Source of the DNA: Vibrio sp. HB236076
Lineage (GTDB): Bacteria > Pseudomonadota > Gammaproteobacteria > Enterobacterales > Vibrionaceae
NCBI RefSeq assembly: GCF_040957575.1
Contig: NZ_CP162601.1
Coordinates: forward strand, 2,728,001-2,792,000
DNA: 64,000 nt
Reading direction: 5' to 3'
The notes below the pieces were generated by a model. The model had not been told where the DNA came from. It ran no database searches and was given only the letters and a program-made list of their open reading frames with translations. Numbering within the stretch: the first letter of the stretch is position 1; every line of letters starts with the position of its first letter. The translations under genes and the position numbers were made by a program. This document shows, piece by piece, positions 29,572 through 37,373 of this stretch.

Positions 29572-29592
29572 CCCGCTCAGAGACTGAGCGGG
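29572..29592 (+). repeat. Intercistronic stem-loop after yiaO
   Basis: A perfect 9-bp stem CCCGCTCAG-aga-CTGAGCGGG with a 3-nt loop and no T tract. It is likely an mRNA 3'-end stabiliser or attenuator within the operon, not a full terminator, since sgbE follows 35 nt later. Confidence 0.7.
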
Positions 29593-29626
29593 GATTCTCC
29601 CTGTTGTATCATGTAAGGCATTCATT

Positions 29627-30337
29627 ATGTATCAAGAACTCAAACAACGCGTATTAACCGCCAACTTAGCTTTACCTGAGTATGGATTAGTCACTTTTAC
29701 TTGGGGCAATGTCTCTGAAATCGATCGAGAGTTGGGGGTTATTGCCATTAAACCCTCTGGCGTTGAGTACAAAGCCATGACGGTAGACGACATTGTAGTC
29801 CTCGACCTCGAGGGCAATATTCTCGAAGGCCACCTCAATCCATCAAGCGATACCGCCACCCACCTTGAACTGTACAAGGCCTTTCAAGACATCGGCGGCG
29901 TAGTCCATACCCACTCGCGCAACGCCACAATTTGGGCGCAAGCCGGTCACGATATTCCCGCATTAGGCACCACACACGCCGATTACTTTTATGGCGATGT
30001 CCCTTGTACTCGCCAATTGAGCGATGAAGAAATTCGTCAAGATTATGAGAAAAATACCGGCTTAGTCATTATTGAAACCTTCGAGAAACGTCATTTGGAC
30101 CCCGCGTCCATGCCAGGGGCAATCATTGCTGGTCACGCGCCTTTTGTATGGGGGAAAAACGCCAAAGAAGCGGTTCACAATGCCGTGGTGATGGAAGAGA
30201 TTGCCGCGATGGCCACTGCCACTCGCGTGCTCAACCCTGGGGTCAAAATCAATACCGAACTGCTCAATAAACACTATCTGCGCAAACACGGCAAAGACGC
30301 TTATTACGGTCAAAAAGGAAATCAGGATGAGCACTGA
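29627..30337 (+). CDS. sgbE: L-ribulose-5-phosphate 4-epimerase (AraD/UlaF/SgbE family)
   Basis: 236 residues of the class II aldolase/epimerase fold. It converts L-ribulose 5-phosphate to D-xylulose 5-phosphate, the exit of this pathway to the pentose phosphate route. Zinc ligands are in [16 protein letters not shown] (two His) and the C-terminal [10 protein letters not shown] vicinity; [26 protein letters not shown] and GTTHADYF are typical. Sequence alone does not separate AraD, UlaF and SgbE; the symbol follows the synteny with the yia genes. The HAD gene start overlaps its last 11 nt. Confidence 0.9.
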   Translation: MYQELKQRVLTANLALPEYGLVTFTWGNVSEIDRELGVIAIKPSGVEYKAMTVDDIVVLDLEGNILEGHLNPSSDTATHLELYKAFQDIGGVVHTHSRNATIWAQAGHDIPALGTTHADYFYGDVPCTRQLSDEEIRQDYEKNTGLVIIETFEKRHLDPASMPGAIIAGHAPFVWGKNAKEAVHNAVVMEEIAAMATATRVLNPGVKINTELLNKHYLRKHGKDAYYGQKGNQDEH

Positions 30338-31172
30338 ACACAGTAACAACCGACCTTGGTTAGCGCTGGATTTAGACGGTACAGTGCTCAATCGAGATCA
30401 CCAGATAAGCCCCGAGTTGTTGGCCGCTATCCAAGCCATTGCTCGTGACTATCTGGTGTTGATTGTCACCGGCAGGCACCATGTTGCAGCCCTGCCTTAT
30501 TACCAAGCGCTTGGACTGGAAACACCAATGATTTGCTGTAATGGCAGCTATTTATACGATGTACAGCAAGGCGCTTTTATCGAGCCCAAACCGATTGGCC
30601 AAGCCATTGCTGAGCGCTTTCTAGAACAGTTGCTCGATGCTCAATTGCGACCGGTATTGTACAACCAAGACGGCATGTGGTTTTTGCAACACAATCCGCC
30701 CCACTACATTCGCGAGCTGGTTGATTGGACTTTGCAGTTTCCCGCGCAACATCGTCCCTTGGTGCAAGCCTGTGATGACCTTGTTCAAAAGCTTGAGTCG
30801 AGCCAATACGTGTGGAAATTGGTGGTCGAAGGCGACAATCTCGACCCCGTAAGTCAAGACCCCTGGGTGATGGAGAACCTTAACGGCGAACGTTCCTGGC
30901 ACAACCGGATCGATTTCGCTGCCCCCGGTAACAGCAAAGGGCATGCGCTCACGCAATTTGCGCAGCAACAGCAATTGGACCTAACCCAATTGACCACGGT
31001 TGGTGACAACCACAATGACCTGTCCATGTTTGCCATTTCTGGACGTAGTATCGCAATGCGCAATGCCGAACCTGCCGTGCAAAAAGCCGCCACTGAGGTC
31101 AGTGCGTTTGATCACCATCACCCAACGGGGCTCGCAGAGCGCTTACAAGCCTTGTTTCCAACAGCGAATTGA
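30327..31172 (+). CDS. HAD-superfamily (Cof-type) sugar-phosphatase-like hydrolase
   Basis: 281 residues from ATG 30327 (CAGG ribosome-binding site inside sgbE). HAD motif I is [11 protein letters not shown] (residues 12-22), motif II VTGRH, a Lys in [10 protein letters not shown] and motif [12 protein letters not shown]. The C2-type cap between makes it a Cof/YidA-like phosphatase. Substrate is unknown; a sugar phosphate of this pathway is the obvious guess. E. coli yia has no such gene, so it is an addition. It overlaps sgbE by 11 nt and precedes lyxK by 35 nt. Confidence 0.85.
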   Translation: MSTEHSNNRPWLALDLDGTVLNRDHQISPELLAAIQAIARDYLVLIVTGRHHVAALPYYQALGLETPMICCNGSYLYDVQQGAFIEPKPIGQAIAERFLEQLLDAQLRPVLYNQDGMWFLQHNPPHYIRELVDWTLQFPAQHRPLVQACDDLVQKLESSQYVWKLVVEGDNLDPVSQDPWVMENLNGERSWHNRIDFAAPGNSKGHALTQFAQQQQLDLTQLTTVGDNHNDLSMFAISGRSIAMRNAEPAVQKAATEVSAFDHHHPTGLAERLQALFPTAN

Positions 31173-31207
31173 CCCTCACCAAGAGCATGAGACAAAAGGA
31201 TAAACAC

Positions 31208-32701
31208 ATGAACTATTACATTGGTATTGACTCCGGTGGCACCTACATGAAAGCCGCTTTGTTTGATGCACAAGGTCAATTGCAAACACTGGCTCGTCGA
31301 CCAGCCCAAGTGATTAACCAACAACAAGGTTGGGTTGAGCGAGACCTCGACAGTTTATGGCAAGACACCGCGCTCGTGTTACAAGACTTAATGGCACAAA
31401 CGTCGATCCCGGCAGAACAAATCAAAGGCATCAGTATTTCTGCCCAAGGTAAGGGAGTATATTTGCTCGACAAGCAGCGACAAAACTTAGGCCATGGCAT
31501 CATGTCCTCAGACAGCCGCTCCCTTGCCATCGTCAAAGATTGGTTGGCAAAAGGCGTACATCAAAGCGCTTATCCCTTGTCCAAACAAACCCTGTGGACC
31601 GGCCACCCGGTGTCGATTTTACGCTGGATAAAAGAAAATCAGCCAGAGCGTTACAACAAGATTGGCGCGGTTCTCATGGCTCATGATTACCTCAGATTTC
31701 GCTTAACCGGTGAGATCCACGCCGAAGTCACCAATATGTCGGAAAGTCACTGCTATCACAGTCAGCGCCAAGACTACGATGACGAGTTACTCGCCCTGTT
31801 TGGACTTGAAGAACTGCGAGAGGCGCTGCCTCCCCTTATCGAGCCACACCAGCAAGCCGGCAAGCTAACAGAACAAGCGGCGCAAGAGACGGGATTATCG
31901 GTGGGCACGCCGGTGTTTGGCGGCTTATTTGATGTGGTGTCGACGGCCTTGTGCTCCGGTATTACTCCTTCGCACTCACAATTTAATGTGGTGATGGGCA
32001 CTTGGTCGGTGATTTCAGCTATTCACGACCATATTCCTGATACCGATTACCCCTTTGTGTATGGGCAATACGCCAATCAAGGTCAGTATATTCTTCATGA
32101 AGCCAGTCCGACCTCTGCCAGCAACTACCAATGGTTTGCCGATCTCATGACCCCAGATGGTCAATGGGATCACCAGAGCAATCAGCAAGCCGTTGAAGGC
32201 CTGCAACCTGCTGGCAGTGACCTGTTGTTTGTGCCTTTTTTATTTGGATCAAACCAAGGCTTAGGGATCAAAGCCGGCTTTTATGGCCTACAATCTCACC
32301 ACTCTCATGCCCACATGATTCAAGCCATTTGGGAAGGGATTATTTTTGCGCTCTGTGTGCATTTAGACCGCTTGCGCACTGGCTTTCCCAACACCGACGA
32401 GCTCATCGTAACCGGTGGGCCAACCGCTAACCCAGTATGGATGCAAATGCTCGCCGATATCACCAACATGAAGGTCACAACCACAGGTATTGAAGAAGCT
32501 GGCGCACTCGGCGCGGCCATGGTGGCCATGGTCGGTGCCGGTGAATACTCAGATTATTCCCAATGCCGGCAGTACTGGCACAGCGAAGAACAGCACTTCA
32601 CCCCGCGCGCTAAATATCGCCAAGCGTATCAAGACAAATACCAACAATACAGCCAACTCGTTGGTCTATTCGCACAATTTGAGGCAAGCAAGCATGACTA
32701 A
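31208..32701 (+). CDS. lyxK: FGGY carbohydrate kinase, L-xylulose/3-keto-L-gulonate kinase type
   Basis: 497 residues from ATG 31208 (AAAGGAT upstream), matching the length of E. coli LyxK/YiaP. The N-terminal phosphate-binding loop is IGIDSGGTYMKAALFD; the FGGY signature region is GAVLMAHDYLRFRLTGEIHAEVTNMSES, with a second ATP-binding segment ELIVTGGPTANPVWMQMLADI. In the yia/sgb pathway the kinase makes 3-keto-L-gulonate 6-phosphate, the substrate of the next enzyme, SgbH. It overlaps sgbH by 8 nt. Confidence 0.92.
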   Translation: MNYYIGIDSGGTYMKAALFDAQGQLQTLARRPAQVINQQQGWVERDLDSLWQDTALVLQDLMAQTSIPAEQIKGISISAQGKGVYLLDKQRQNLGHGIMSSDSRSLAIVKDWLAKGVHQSAYPLSKQTLWTGHPVSILRWIKENQPERYNKIGAVLMAHDYLRFRLTGEIHAEVTNMSESHCYHSQRQDYDDELLALFGLEELREALPPLIEPHQQAGKLTEQAAQETGLSVGTPVFGGLFDVVSTALCSGITPSHSQFNVVMGTWSVISAIHDHIPDTDYPFVYGQYANQGQYILHEASPTSASNYQWFADLMTPDGQWDHQSNQQAVEGLQPAGSDLLFVPFLFGSNQGLGIKAGFYGLQSHHSHAHMIQAIWEGIIFALCVHLDRLRTGFPNTDELIVTGGPTANPVWMQMLADITNMKVTTTGIEEAGALGAAMVAMVGAGEYSDYSQCRQYWHSEEQHFTPRAKYRQAYQDKYQQYSQLVGLFAQFEASKHD

Positions 32702-33338
32702 ACCGCTATTACAAGTCGCACTCGATATTGAAGATACTCAGCAAGCGATCGAGCAACTCAATTTCATCGCAGACCAAGTCGACATCATTGAAGTCGGCAC
32801 CATCCTCGCGGTCTCACAAGGGTTAAATGCGGTGCGAGCTATTCGCCGCCACTTTCCCCATCACCTGATTGTGTTTGATGTCAAAATTACCGATGCCAGT
32901 CGCATGTTAGCGCAAATGGCCTTTCGCGCCGGGGCAAACTGGATTACCGTCAGTGCCGCTGCCCATATCGAAACCATTCGCGCGGCGCAAAGTGTCGCCA
33001 AAGAGCACAATGGCGAAGTACAGATTGAACTCTATGGCCATTGGACTTGGCAAGACGTTCAACAATGGAAAGCGATGGGGATTGAACAGGTCATTTACCA
33101 CCGTTCTCGAGATGCTGAGTTAGCCGGTCTCGATTGGAGCCAAGCCGATCTCGATTGCCTAGAGAGATTGAGAAGTTACGGTATGCAAGTCTCCATTACT
33201 GGTGGTATTACCCCAGATTCATTAAGCTTATTTAAACATTTAGACGTAAAAGCGTTCATTGCCGGGCGGGCGTTACTCGCCGACGATGGCCTTCGTCATG
33301 CCGACGCTTTTCACCACAATATCCAATTACATTGGTAA
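32694..33338 (+). CDS. sgbH: 3-keto-L-gulonate-6-phosphate decarboxylase
   Basis: 214 residues from ATG 32694, close to UlaD/SgbH length. It is an orotidine-5'-phosphate decarboxylase-suprafamily TIM barrel that converts 3-keto-L-gulonate 6-phosphate to L-xylulose 5-phosphate and CO2, Mg2+-dependent. ALDIEDTQQAI, EVGTILAVSQG, the D-X-K-X-X-D motif in VFDVKITDAS, ELYGHWTW and VIYHRSRDAE (His/Arg of the UlaD-type active site) are present; SITGGITPDSL and FIAGRAL form the phosphate site. It overlaps lyxK by 8 nt and precedes the IclR gene by 12 nt. Confidence 0.94.
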   Translation: MTKPLLQVALDIEDTQQAIEQLNFIADQVDIIEVGTILAVSQGLNAVRAIRRHFPHHLIVFDVKITDASRMLAQMAFRAGANWITVSAAAHIETIRAAQSVAKEHNGEVQIELYGHWTWQDVQQWKAMGIEQVIYHRSRDAELAGLDWSQADLDCLERLRSYGMQVSITGGITPDSLSLFKHLDVKAFIAGRALLADDGLRHADAFHHNIQLHW

Positions 33339-33350
33339 GGTAAAACCACG

Positions 33351-34112
33351 ATGAGTGAGACAATCAAATCATTATCCAAAGCACTCGAGGTTCTTGAATG
33401 CTTGAGTTTATTCCCCAATGGCACGTCGTTACAGACTATCAGCCAGAAATCGGGACATAACAAATCGTCTGTTCATCGCATTCTTTCTACGTTTGAAGAA
33501 ATGGGCTACGTGAGCCAAGTTGGCATGAGTAAAGACTATCGACTCACAACAAAACTGGTCCAAATCGGCTACAGCGCCATGCATTCTGATGTAACGGGGA
33601 TTGTAAAACCTCATCTCAATCAATTGCTCAGCAATATTGATGAAACCGTGAATTTTCTCTCTTTTGACGCAGACCATATTATTTTCAAAGACAAGCTAGA
33701 GCCCGCTAATGCCACCTTTCGCACTCGAACCTATATCGGTCTCTCGTCCCCGATGTACTGCTCTGCGGCAGGAAAATGCTATTTAGCGTTTAGTAGCGAT
33801 GAAGTAAGACAAGCGTATTGGCAACGCAACTCAAGTACAATGAAACCCTTAACCAATAATACCATCTTAGAAAAAGACGCTTTTTTTGCTCATTTAGACG
33901 AGATAAAACAACGCGGTTACGCCATTGACGACGAAGAAAATGAAATTGGGATTTCCTGTGTTGCCGTGCCGATTCTAGACCGGCAACACAACCCTGTTTA
34001 CGCGATTAGCATTTCTTCCCTCACCCCGCGGATCCGAAATTATGGCTTTGAACACTTAGCCAATTTAATTCAACAAACCACTAAACAAATAGAAGAGAGT
34101 ATCAACGGCTGA
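33351..34112 (+). CDS. yiaJ: IclR-family transcriptional regulator (YiaJ-like)
   Basis: 253 residues. An N-terminal winged helix-turn-helix (about residues 8-70: LSKALEVLECLSLFPNGTSLQTI, HNKSSVHRILSTFEEMGYV) is followed by the IclR effector domain (CSAAGKCYLAF, IDDEENEIGISCVAVPIL). YiaJ of E. coli represses yiaK-S. Here the gene is inside the operon, 12 nt after sgbH, so autoregulation through the operators at 25631-25678 is likely. It may also act on the ABC operon, which has the same palindrome and a second IclR gene. Confidence 0.88.
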   Translation: MSETIKSLSKALEVLECLSLFPNGTSLQTISQKSGHNKSSVHRILSTFEEMGYVSQVGMSKDYRLTTKLVQIGYSAMHSDVTGIVKPHLNQLLSNIDETVNFLSFDADHIIFKDKLEPANATFRTRTYIGLSSPMYCSAAGKCYLAFSSDEVRQAYWQRNSSTMKPLTNNTILEKDAFFAHLDEIKQRGYAIDDEENEIGISCVAVPILDRQHNPVYAISISSLTPRIRNYGFEHLANLIQQTTKQIEESING

Positions 34113-34156
34113 TGTCCGTCCTATCTCTTCAATATGGTTAATAAAAGGGACATACC

Positions 34157-35029
34157 ATGTACACAACTCCAACCAAACCGCGTTTAGGCATGTACGAAAA
34201 AGCCATGCCCGATGATTTTACTTGGCAACAACGTTTTGAAACCGCCGCCGAAATGGGCTTTGATTTTATCGAAATCTCTGTTGATGAAAGTGAACACCGA
34301 AGTGCAAGGCTAGACTGGAGTGATGAAGACATTTATGCCTTGCGTCGACTCTCTGAACAGTATGGCATGCCAATACAATCGCTTTGTCTCAGCCTGCATC
34401 GCGCTTACCCTTTCGGCTCTGCCGATCCGAATAAGCGAGAAAAAGCGCTCGAGATCATGAAAAAAGCCATTGCCTTTGCCTATAAACTCGGCGTTCGTTG
34501 TATCCAGTTAGCTGGTTATGATGTGTATTATGAACCATCGACAGCAGACAGCCATCGTCATTTTGTGGCGGGGATGAAAGCCAGTGCGGCACTGGCAGAG
34601 CAGGCTGGGCTATTATTAGCTGTCGAGATCATGGAAACGCCCTACCTCAACTCCCTCAGCAAATTCGAGATCATCAAGCGCGAGGTGCCTTCGCCATTCT
34701 TTATGGCTTACCCCGATGTCGGCAATATTTCAGCCTGGCATTACGATGTTCCGACCGAGCTTAAATTAAGCCAACATCACGTAGTGCAAATTCACCTCAA
34801 GGATACGTTAAAAACGCGCGGCGATCAGCCGGGCCAATATCGCGACCTCGTTATTGGTGAAGGCGAAGTGGATTTCCCCAATATTTTTTCAGCATTGGCG
34901 GACATCCAATACCGCGGCCCCTTGGTGATAGAGATGTGGGCCAACGACGATAAAAATTGGAAAGAAAATTTGGTGATCGCCAAACAAAGAATTCATCAAT
35001 TTGCCCAACAAAGTCATTTTGAACTTTAA
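34157..35029 (+). CDS. sgbU: L-xylulose-5-phosphate 3-epimerase (UlaE/SgbU family)
   Basis: 290 residues; AAAGGGAC precedes the ATG. It converts L-xylulose 5-phosphate (from SgbH) to L-ribulose 5-phosphate (for SgbE). It is an xylose-isomerase-like TIM barrel; metal ligands are in LAVEIMETPYLNS (Glu), MAYPDVGNISAWH (Asp), QIHLKDTL (His/Asp) and the final VIEMWAND (Glu). The start TKPRLGMYEKAMP is typical of UlaE. It is the last gene of the operon, placed after the regulator. Confidence 0.92.
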   Translation: MYTTPTKPRLGMYEKAMPDDFTWQQRFETAAEMGFDFIEISVDESEHRSARLDWSDEDIYALRRLSEQYGMPIQSLCLSLHRAYPFGSADPNKREKALEIMKKAIAFAYKLGVRCIQLAGYDVYYEPSTADSHRHFVAGMKASAALAEQAGLLLAVEIMETPYLNSLSKFEIIKREVPSPFFMAYPDVGNISAWHYDVPTELKLSQHHVVQIHLKDTLKTRGDQPGQYRDLVIGEGEVDFPNIFSALADIQYRGPLVIEMWANDDKNWKENLVIAKQRIHQFAQQSHFEL

Positions 35030-35050
35030 TCGCGGCACTGCGTGATTAAA
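35025..35050 (+). terminator. Hairpin overlapping the sgbU stop codon
   Basis: TTTAATC (35025-35031) pairs with GATTAAA (35044-35050) and includes the sgbU stop TAA. It lacks a T tract on the plus strand, so it may act with the stronger terminator at 35173. Confidence 0.4.
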
Positions 35051-35172
35051 AGCTATGATGACAGTCACTCTAGTCTTGGGTGTGTCGGTGATTTTTAAAG
35101 CACATAAATAAAATCAGCAAACTTCAGTCAACACTGATATTTAGAAGCTCAACCCCAAAGATTGCTTCTCTT

Positions 35173-35205
35173 AGCAACGAATGCCTCCGTTCGTTGCTTT
35201 TTTTG
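35173..35205 (+). terminator. Rho-independent terminator of the yia-like operon
   Basis: A perfect 9-bp stem AGCAACGAA/TTCGTTGCT with an 8-nt loop is followed by seven T. It lies about 145 bp after sgbU. Confidence 0.88.
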
Positions 35206-35256
35206 CTTAGATAAGCAAAAACATATTGGCTAAGAACAAGTAAAAAGACCCAGCTT

Positions 35257-35370
35257 TTAAACCCAAGCTGAAGCCATAAAGAACGCCACTACTGCCATCA
35301 AACCGGTAAACTTCACAAAGAACCACGCTTCAGAAGCCAGTGTTGATTTCTTTTCACTCATGGCACTCAT
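35257..35370 (-). CDS. Putative 37-residue single-span membrane protein
   Basis: On the minus strand an open frame of 37 codons runs from ATG 35370 (or the in-frame ATG at 35361) to TAA at 35257. The product has a short polar N-terminus (MSAMSEKKSTLASEAW) and one hydrophobic helix, FFVKFTGLMAVVAFFMAS, ending in AWV. This pattern of a charged start plus a single helix is typical of genuine bacterial small membrane proteins. A 6-bp hairpin CAGCTT/AAGCTG spans its stop codon and is followed on the minus strand by a five-T run, which could terminate it. The ribosome-binding site is weak. Function unknown; conservation in relatives would decide. Confidence 0.5.
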   Translation of the reverse strand: MSAMSEKKSTLASEAWFFVKFTGLMAVVAFFMASAWV

Positions 35371-35834
35371 TTCGTTAGTTTTCTTAAAAACTGTAGTATT
35401 CATACACTTAATCTCACACATTATTTCAACTGACTTAATTATACTTAATCAACGTGATATTGGTCAAACTTTAACCGTAAAAAAATTACATATTTTGTAT
35501 TTTATATACGCATTATCTCATCAAAGAACATCGTCATTTTTCCTCTGCTTTAGCGATTTTCTCCTCCTGCCTAACACTCTTTCATCCACCTTATTCACCT
35601 TTCTCTTTCTCCTTCTATTTCTCACTTATCCAATATGACTACCGACTTAGCATTGTTACATCTTATTAACAATAATTAACAATTTTATAGAAAATACGAT
35701 CTTGGTCACTTTTTAATCTCCACATTGCTCTTACTATTATATGGAATTAAACAATAAATAATTCCACATTATGGAATTTGATAATGAATAGTCTTTTTCT
35801 ATTTCCCCAATAACGCATACACAACGAGGACACG
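35371..35834. promoter_or_regulatory. AT-rich promoter region of the ABC-lactonase operon
   Basis: 464 bp without a convincing gene apart from the small gene just before it. It holds the paired IclR-type palindromes at 35731-35777 (listed separately) and a weak CRP-like site (CGTGA-N6-TCAAA, 35453-35468, 8 of 10 bases). GATAAT at 35780-35785 is a possible -10 element but lacks a good -35. Confidence 0.4.
35731..35777 (+). promoter_or_regulatory. Paired IclR-type operators upstream of the ABC operon
   Basis: A perfect palindrome ATTCCA-CATTA-TGGAAT lies at 35761-35777. A half-matching copy, TTACTA-TTATA-TGGAAT, lies at 35731-35747 with the same 5-bp spacing; the centres are 30 bp apart. The pattern ATTCC-R-N5-Y-GGAAT and the two-site layout match the yiaK promoter, indicating co-regulation. 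Confidence 0.75.
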
Positions 35835-37373
35835 ATGGAATGGATTAATAGCGCAGAAAACAGCTTGCTATCGATAGAAGATCTCACCACGCGTTTTTTC
35901 AATTTTGTGGCCTTAGACCGAGCTTCTTTTCACCTTCATAAAGGGCGTTGCGTGGCTTTGTTAGGAGAGAACGGTGCGGGCAAATCCACTTTGATAAAAA
36001 CGTTGGCAGGTATCCATAAAAAAACCTCGGGGACACTGACCTTTAAAGGTCGAGAAATCAACAATGCGCCCGACTTAAACCGCAGCGGACATACTCCTAT
36101 TGCCTTTATCCACCAAGATTTGGGATTGATAGAATGGATGACGGTTGCAGAAAATATTGGCCTCACCCTCGGTTACCCCAAACGCTTTGGCATTATTGAT
36201 TGGAAAAAAGCCGAGCAAAAAGCGCAATCCGTACTCGACTTAGTCGGACTCGAAGTCAAACCCAATGAACGTATTTTCAACTTATCTGCGGCTGAAAAAT
36301 CTCTGTTGGCGATTGCTCGCGCCTTGGATGCGAACGCCGAAGTTTTGGTATTGGATGAACCGACAGCAACACTTGTCGCCAGTGATGTAGAGAAAATGTT
36401 TCAAGTGCTGCATCACCTAAAAGCTCAAGGCGTTGGCCTTATCTATGTTTCGCATCGTCTCGATGAAATCCATGAGATATGTGACGATGTGGTCGTGCTC
36501 AGAGATGGGCAACTGGTCGGCTCTGGAGAGGTCAAAGATTACACACTCGATGATCTTGTGACGTTAATCGTCGGCAGCAAAAAACAAATGGATGTGCGCA
36601 CTCCACTCAATCCAGAGCAACCCATTCAGCTTGACGTTCGCTCTCTGCAGATCGGTAATCTACCGCCTTTTTCAATGACCTTACGCCGTGGAGAGTTAGT
36701 CGCTTTAGTTGGCCTGCGCAATGCCGGTCAAGAAGCCATTGGTCAAGCTTTGTTTGGCCGTATTCACCACCACAGCGGCGACGTTTATGTCACTGGAAAA
36801 AAAGCCAATCTTTCTACGCCGGCCTCAAGCATCAGAAGTGGCATTGCGATGGTCGCTGCCGATCGAGTCAAGGAGAGCCTTTGTCCTGCGATGAGCGCTA
36901 CCGAGAACCTCAACTTAAACCCTACCAATTTGTCTCGCCACGAGCTGAGTAAACTCGACCACCATCAAGAGAGAGAAACAATGTATCAGGCGATAGAGCA
37001 CTATGATATTCGCCCAAAAGACCCCGACATGCCGATCAGCTCGATGAGCGGAGGCAATCAGCAAAAAGTGATTCTTGCCCGCTGGTTTAACTTAAACAAA
37101 CCAATATTAATTCTCGATAACCCAACTGCAGGAGTCGATATCGGTGCCCGAGCAGAAATTTATCGCATCATGCAACAGGCCATCTTAAACGGCCTCTCTG
37201 TCATTGTAATTTCCAGTGACTTTGAAGAAGTTGTGAATATTGCTAATCGAGCCTTAGTTTTTAACCGTGGTCAAATGGTCAAAGAGCTAACCCATCAAGA
37301 CGTCTCGGTTGCCAACCTATTGAAATACGCCTCAGGTTCTAAAACAGAAGGAGTTCCCCATGGCATCGTCTAA
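35835..37373 (+). CDS. sugar ABC transporter ATPase (RbsA/XylG-type, two domains)
   Basis: 512 residues, the two-NBD sugar ATPase size. NBD1: Walker A GENGAGKST (44-52), signature LSAAEKS (150-156, unlike the common LSxGQxQ), Walker B LVLDEP (171-176). NBD2: degenerate Walker A GLRNAGQEA (293-301, usual for this family), signature MSGGNQQ (404-410) and Walker B LILDNP with Asn429 in place of the catalytic Glu. It powers uptake of a carbohydrate with the permease and binding protein encoded next. It overlaps the permease gene by 14 nt. GAGGA ribosome-binding site precedes ATG. Confidence 0.92.
   Translation: MEWINSAENSLLSIEDLTTRFFNFVALDRASFHLHKGRCVALLGENGAGKSTLIKTLAGIHKKTSGTLTFKGREINNAPDLNRSGHTPIAFIHQDLGLIEWMTVAENIGLTLGYPKRFGIIDWKKAEQKAQSVLDLVGLEVKPNERIFNLSAAEKSLLAIARALDANAEVLVLDEPTATLVASDVEKMFQVLHHLKAQGVGLIYVSHRLDEIHEICDDVVVLRDGQLVGSGEVKDYTLDDLVTLIVGSKKQMDVRTPLNPEQPIQLDVRSLQIGNLPPFSMTLRRGELVALVGLRNAGQEAIGQALFGRIHHHSGDVYVTGKKANLSTPASSIRSGIAMVAADRVKESLCPAMSATENLNLNPTNLSRHELSKLDHHQERETMYQAIEHYDIRPKDPDMPISSMSGGNQQKVILARWFNLNKPILILDNPTAGVDIGARAEIYRIMQQAILNGLSVIVISSDFEEVVNIANRALVFNRGQMVKELTHQDVSVANLLKYASGSKTEGVPHGIV

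Noticed and set aside
35453..35468. CRP-like site CGTGA-N6-TCAAA before the ABC operon
   Set aside because: Only 8 of 10 bases match and it lies about 365 bp from the gene; kept as a note, not as a site.
35360..35638. Plus-strand open frame of 92 codons in the gap before the ABC operon
   Set aside because: Composition is Leu/Phe-rich and low in complexity, there is no ribosome-binding site, and it overlaps the likely minus-strand small gene and promoter.
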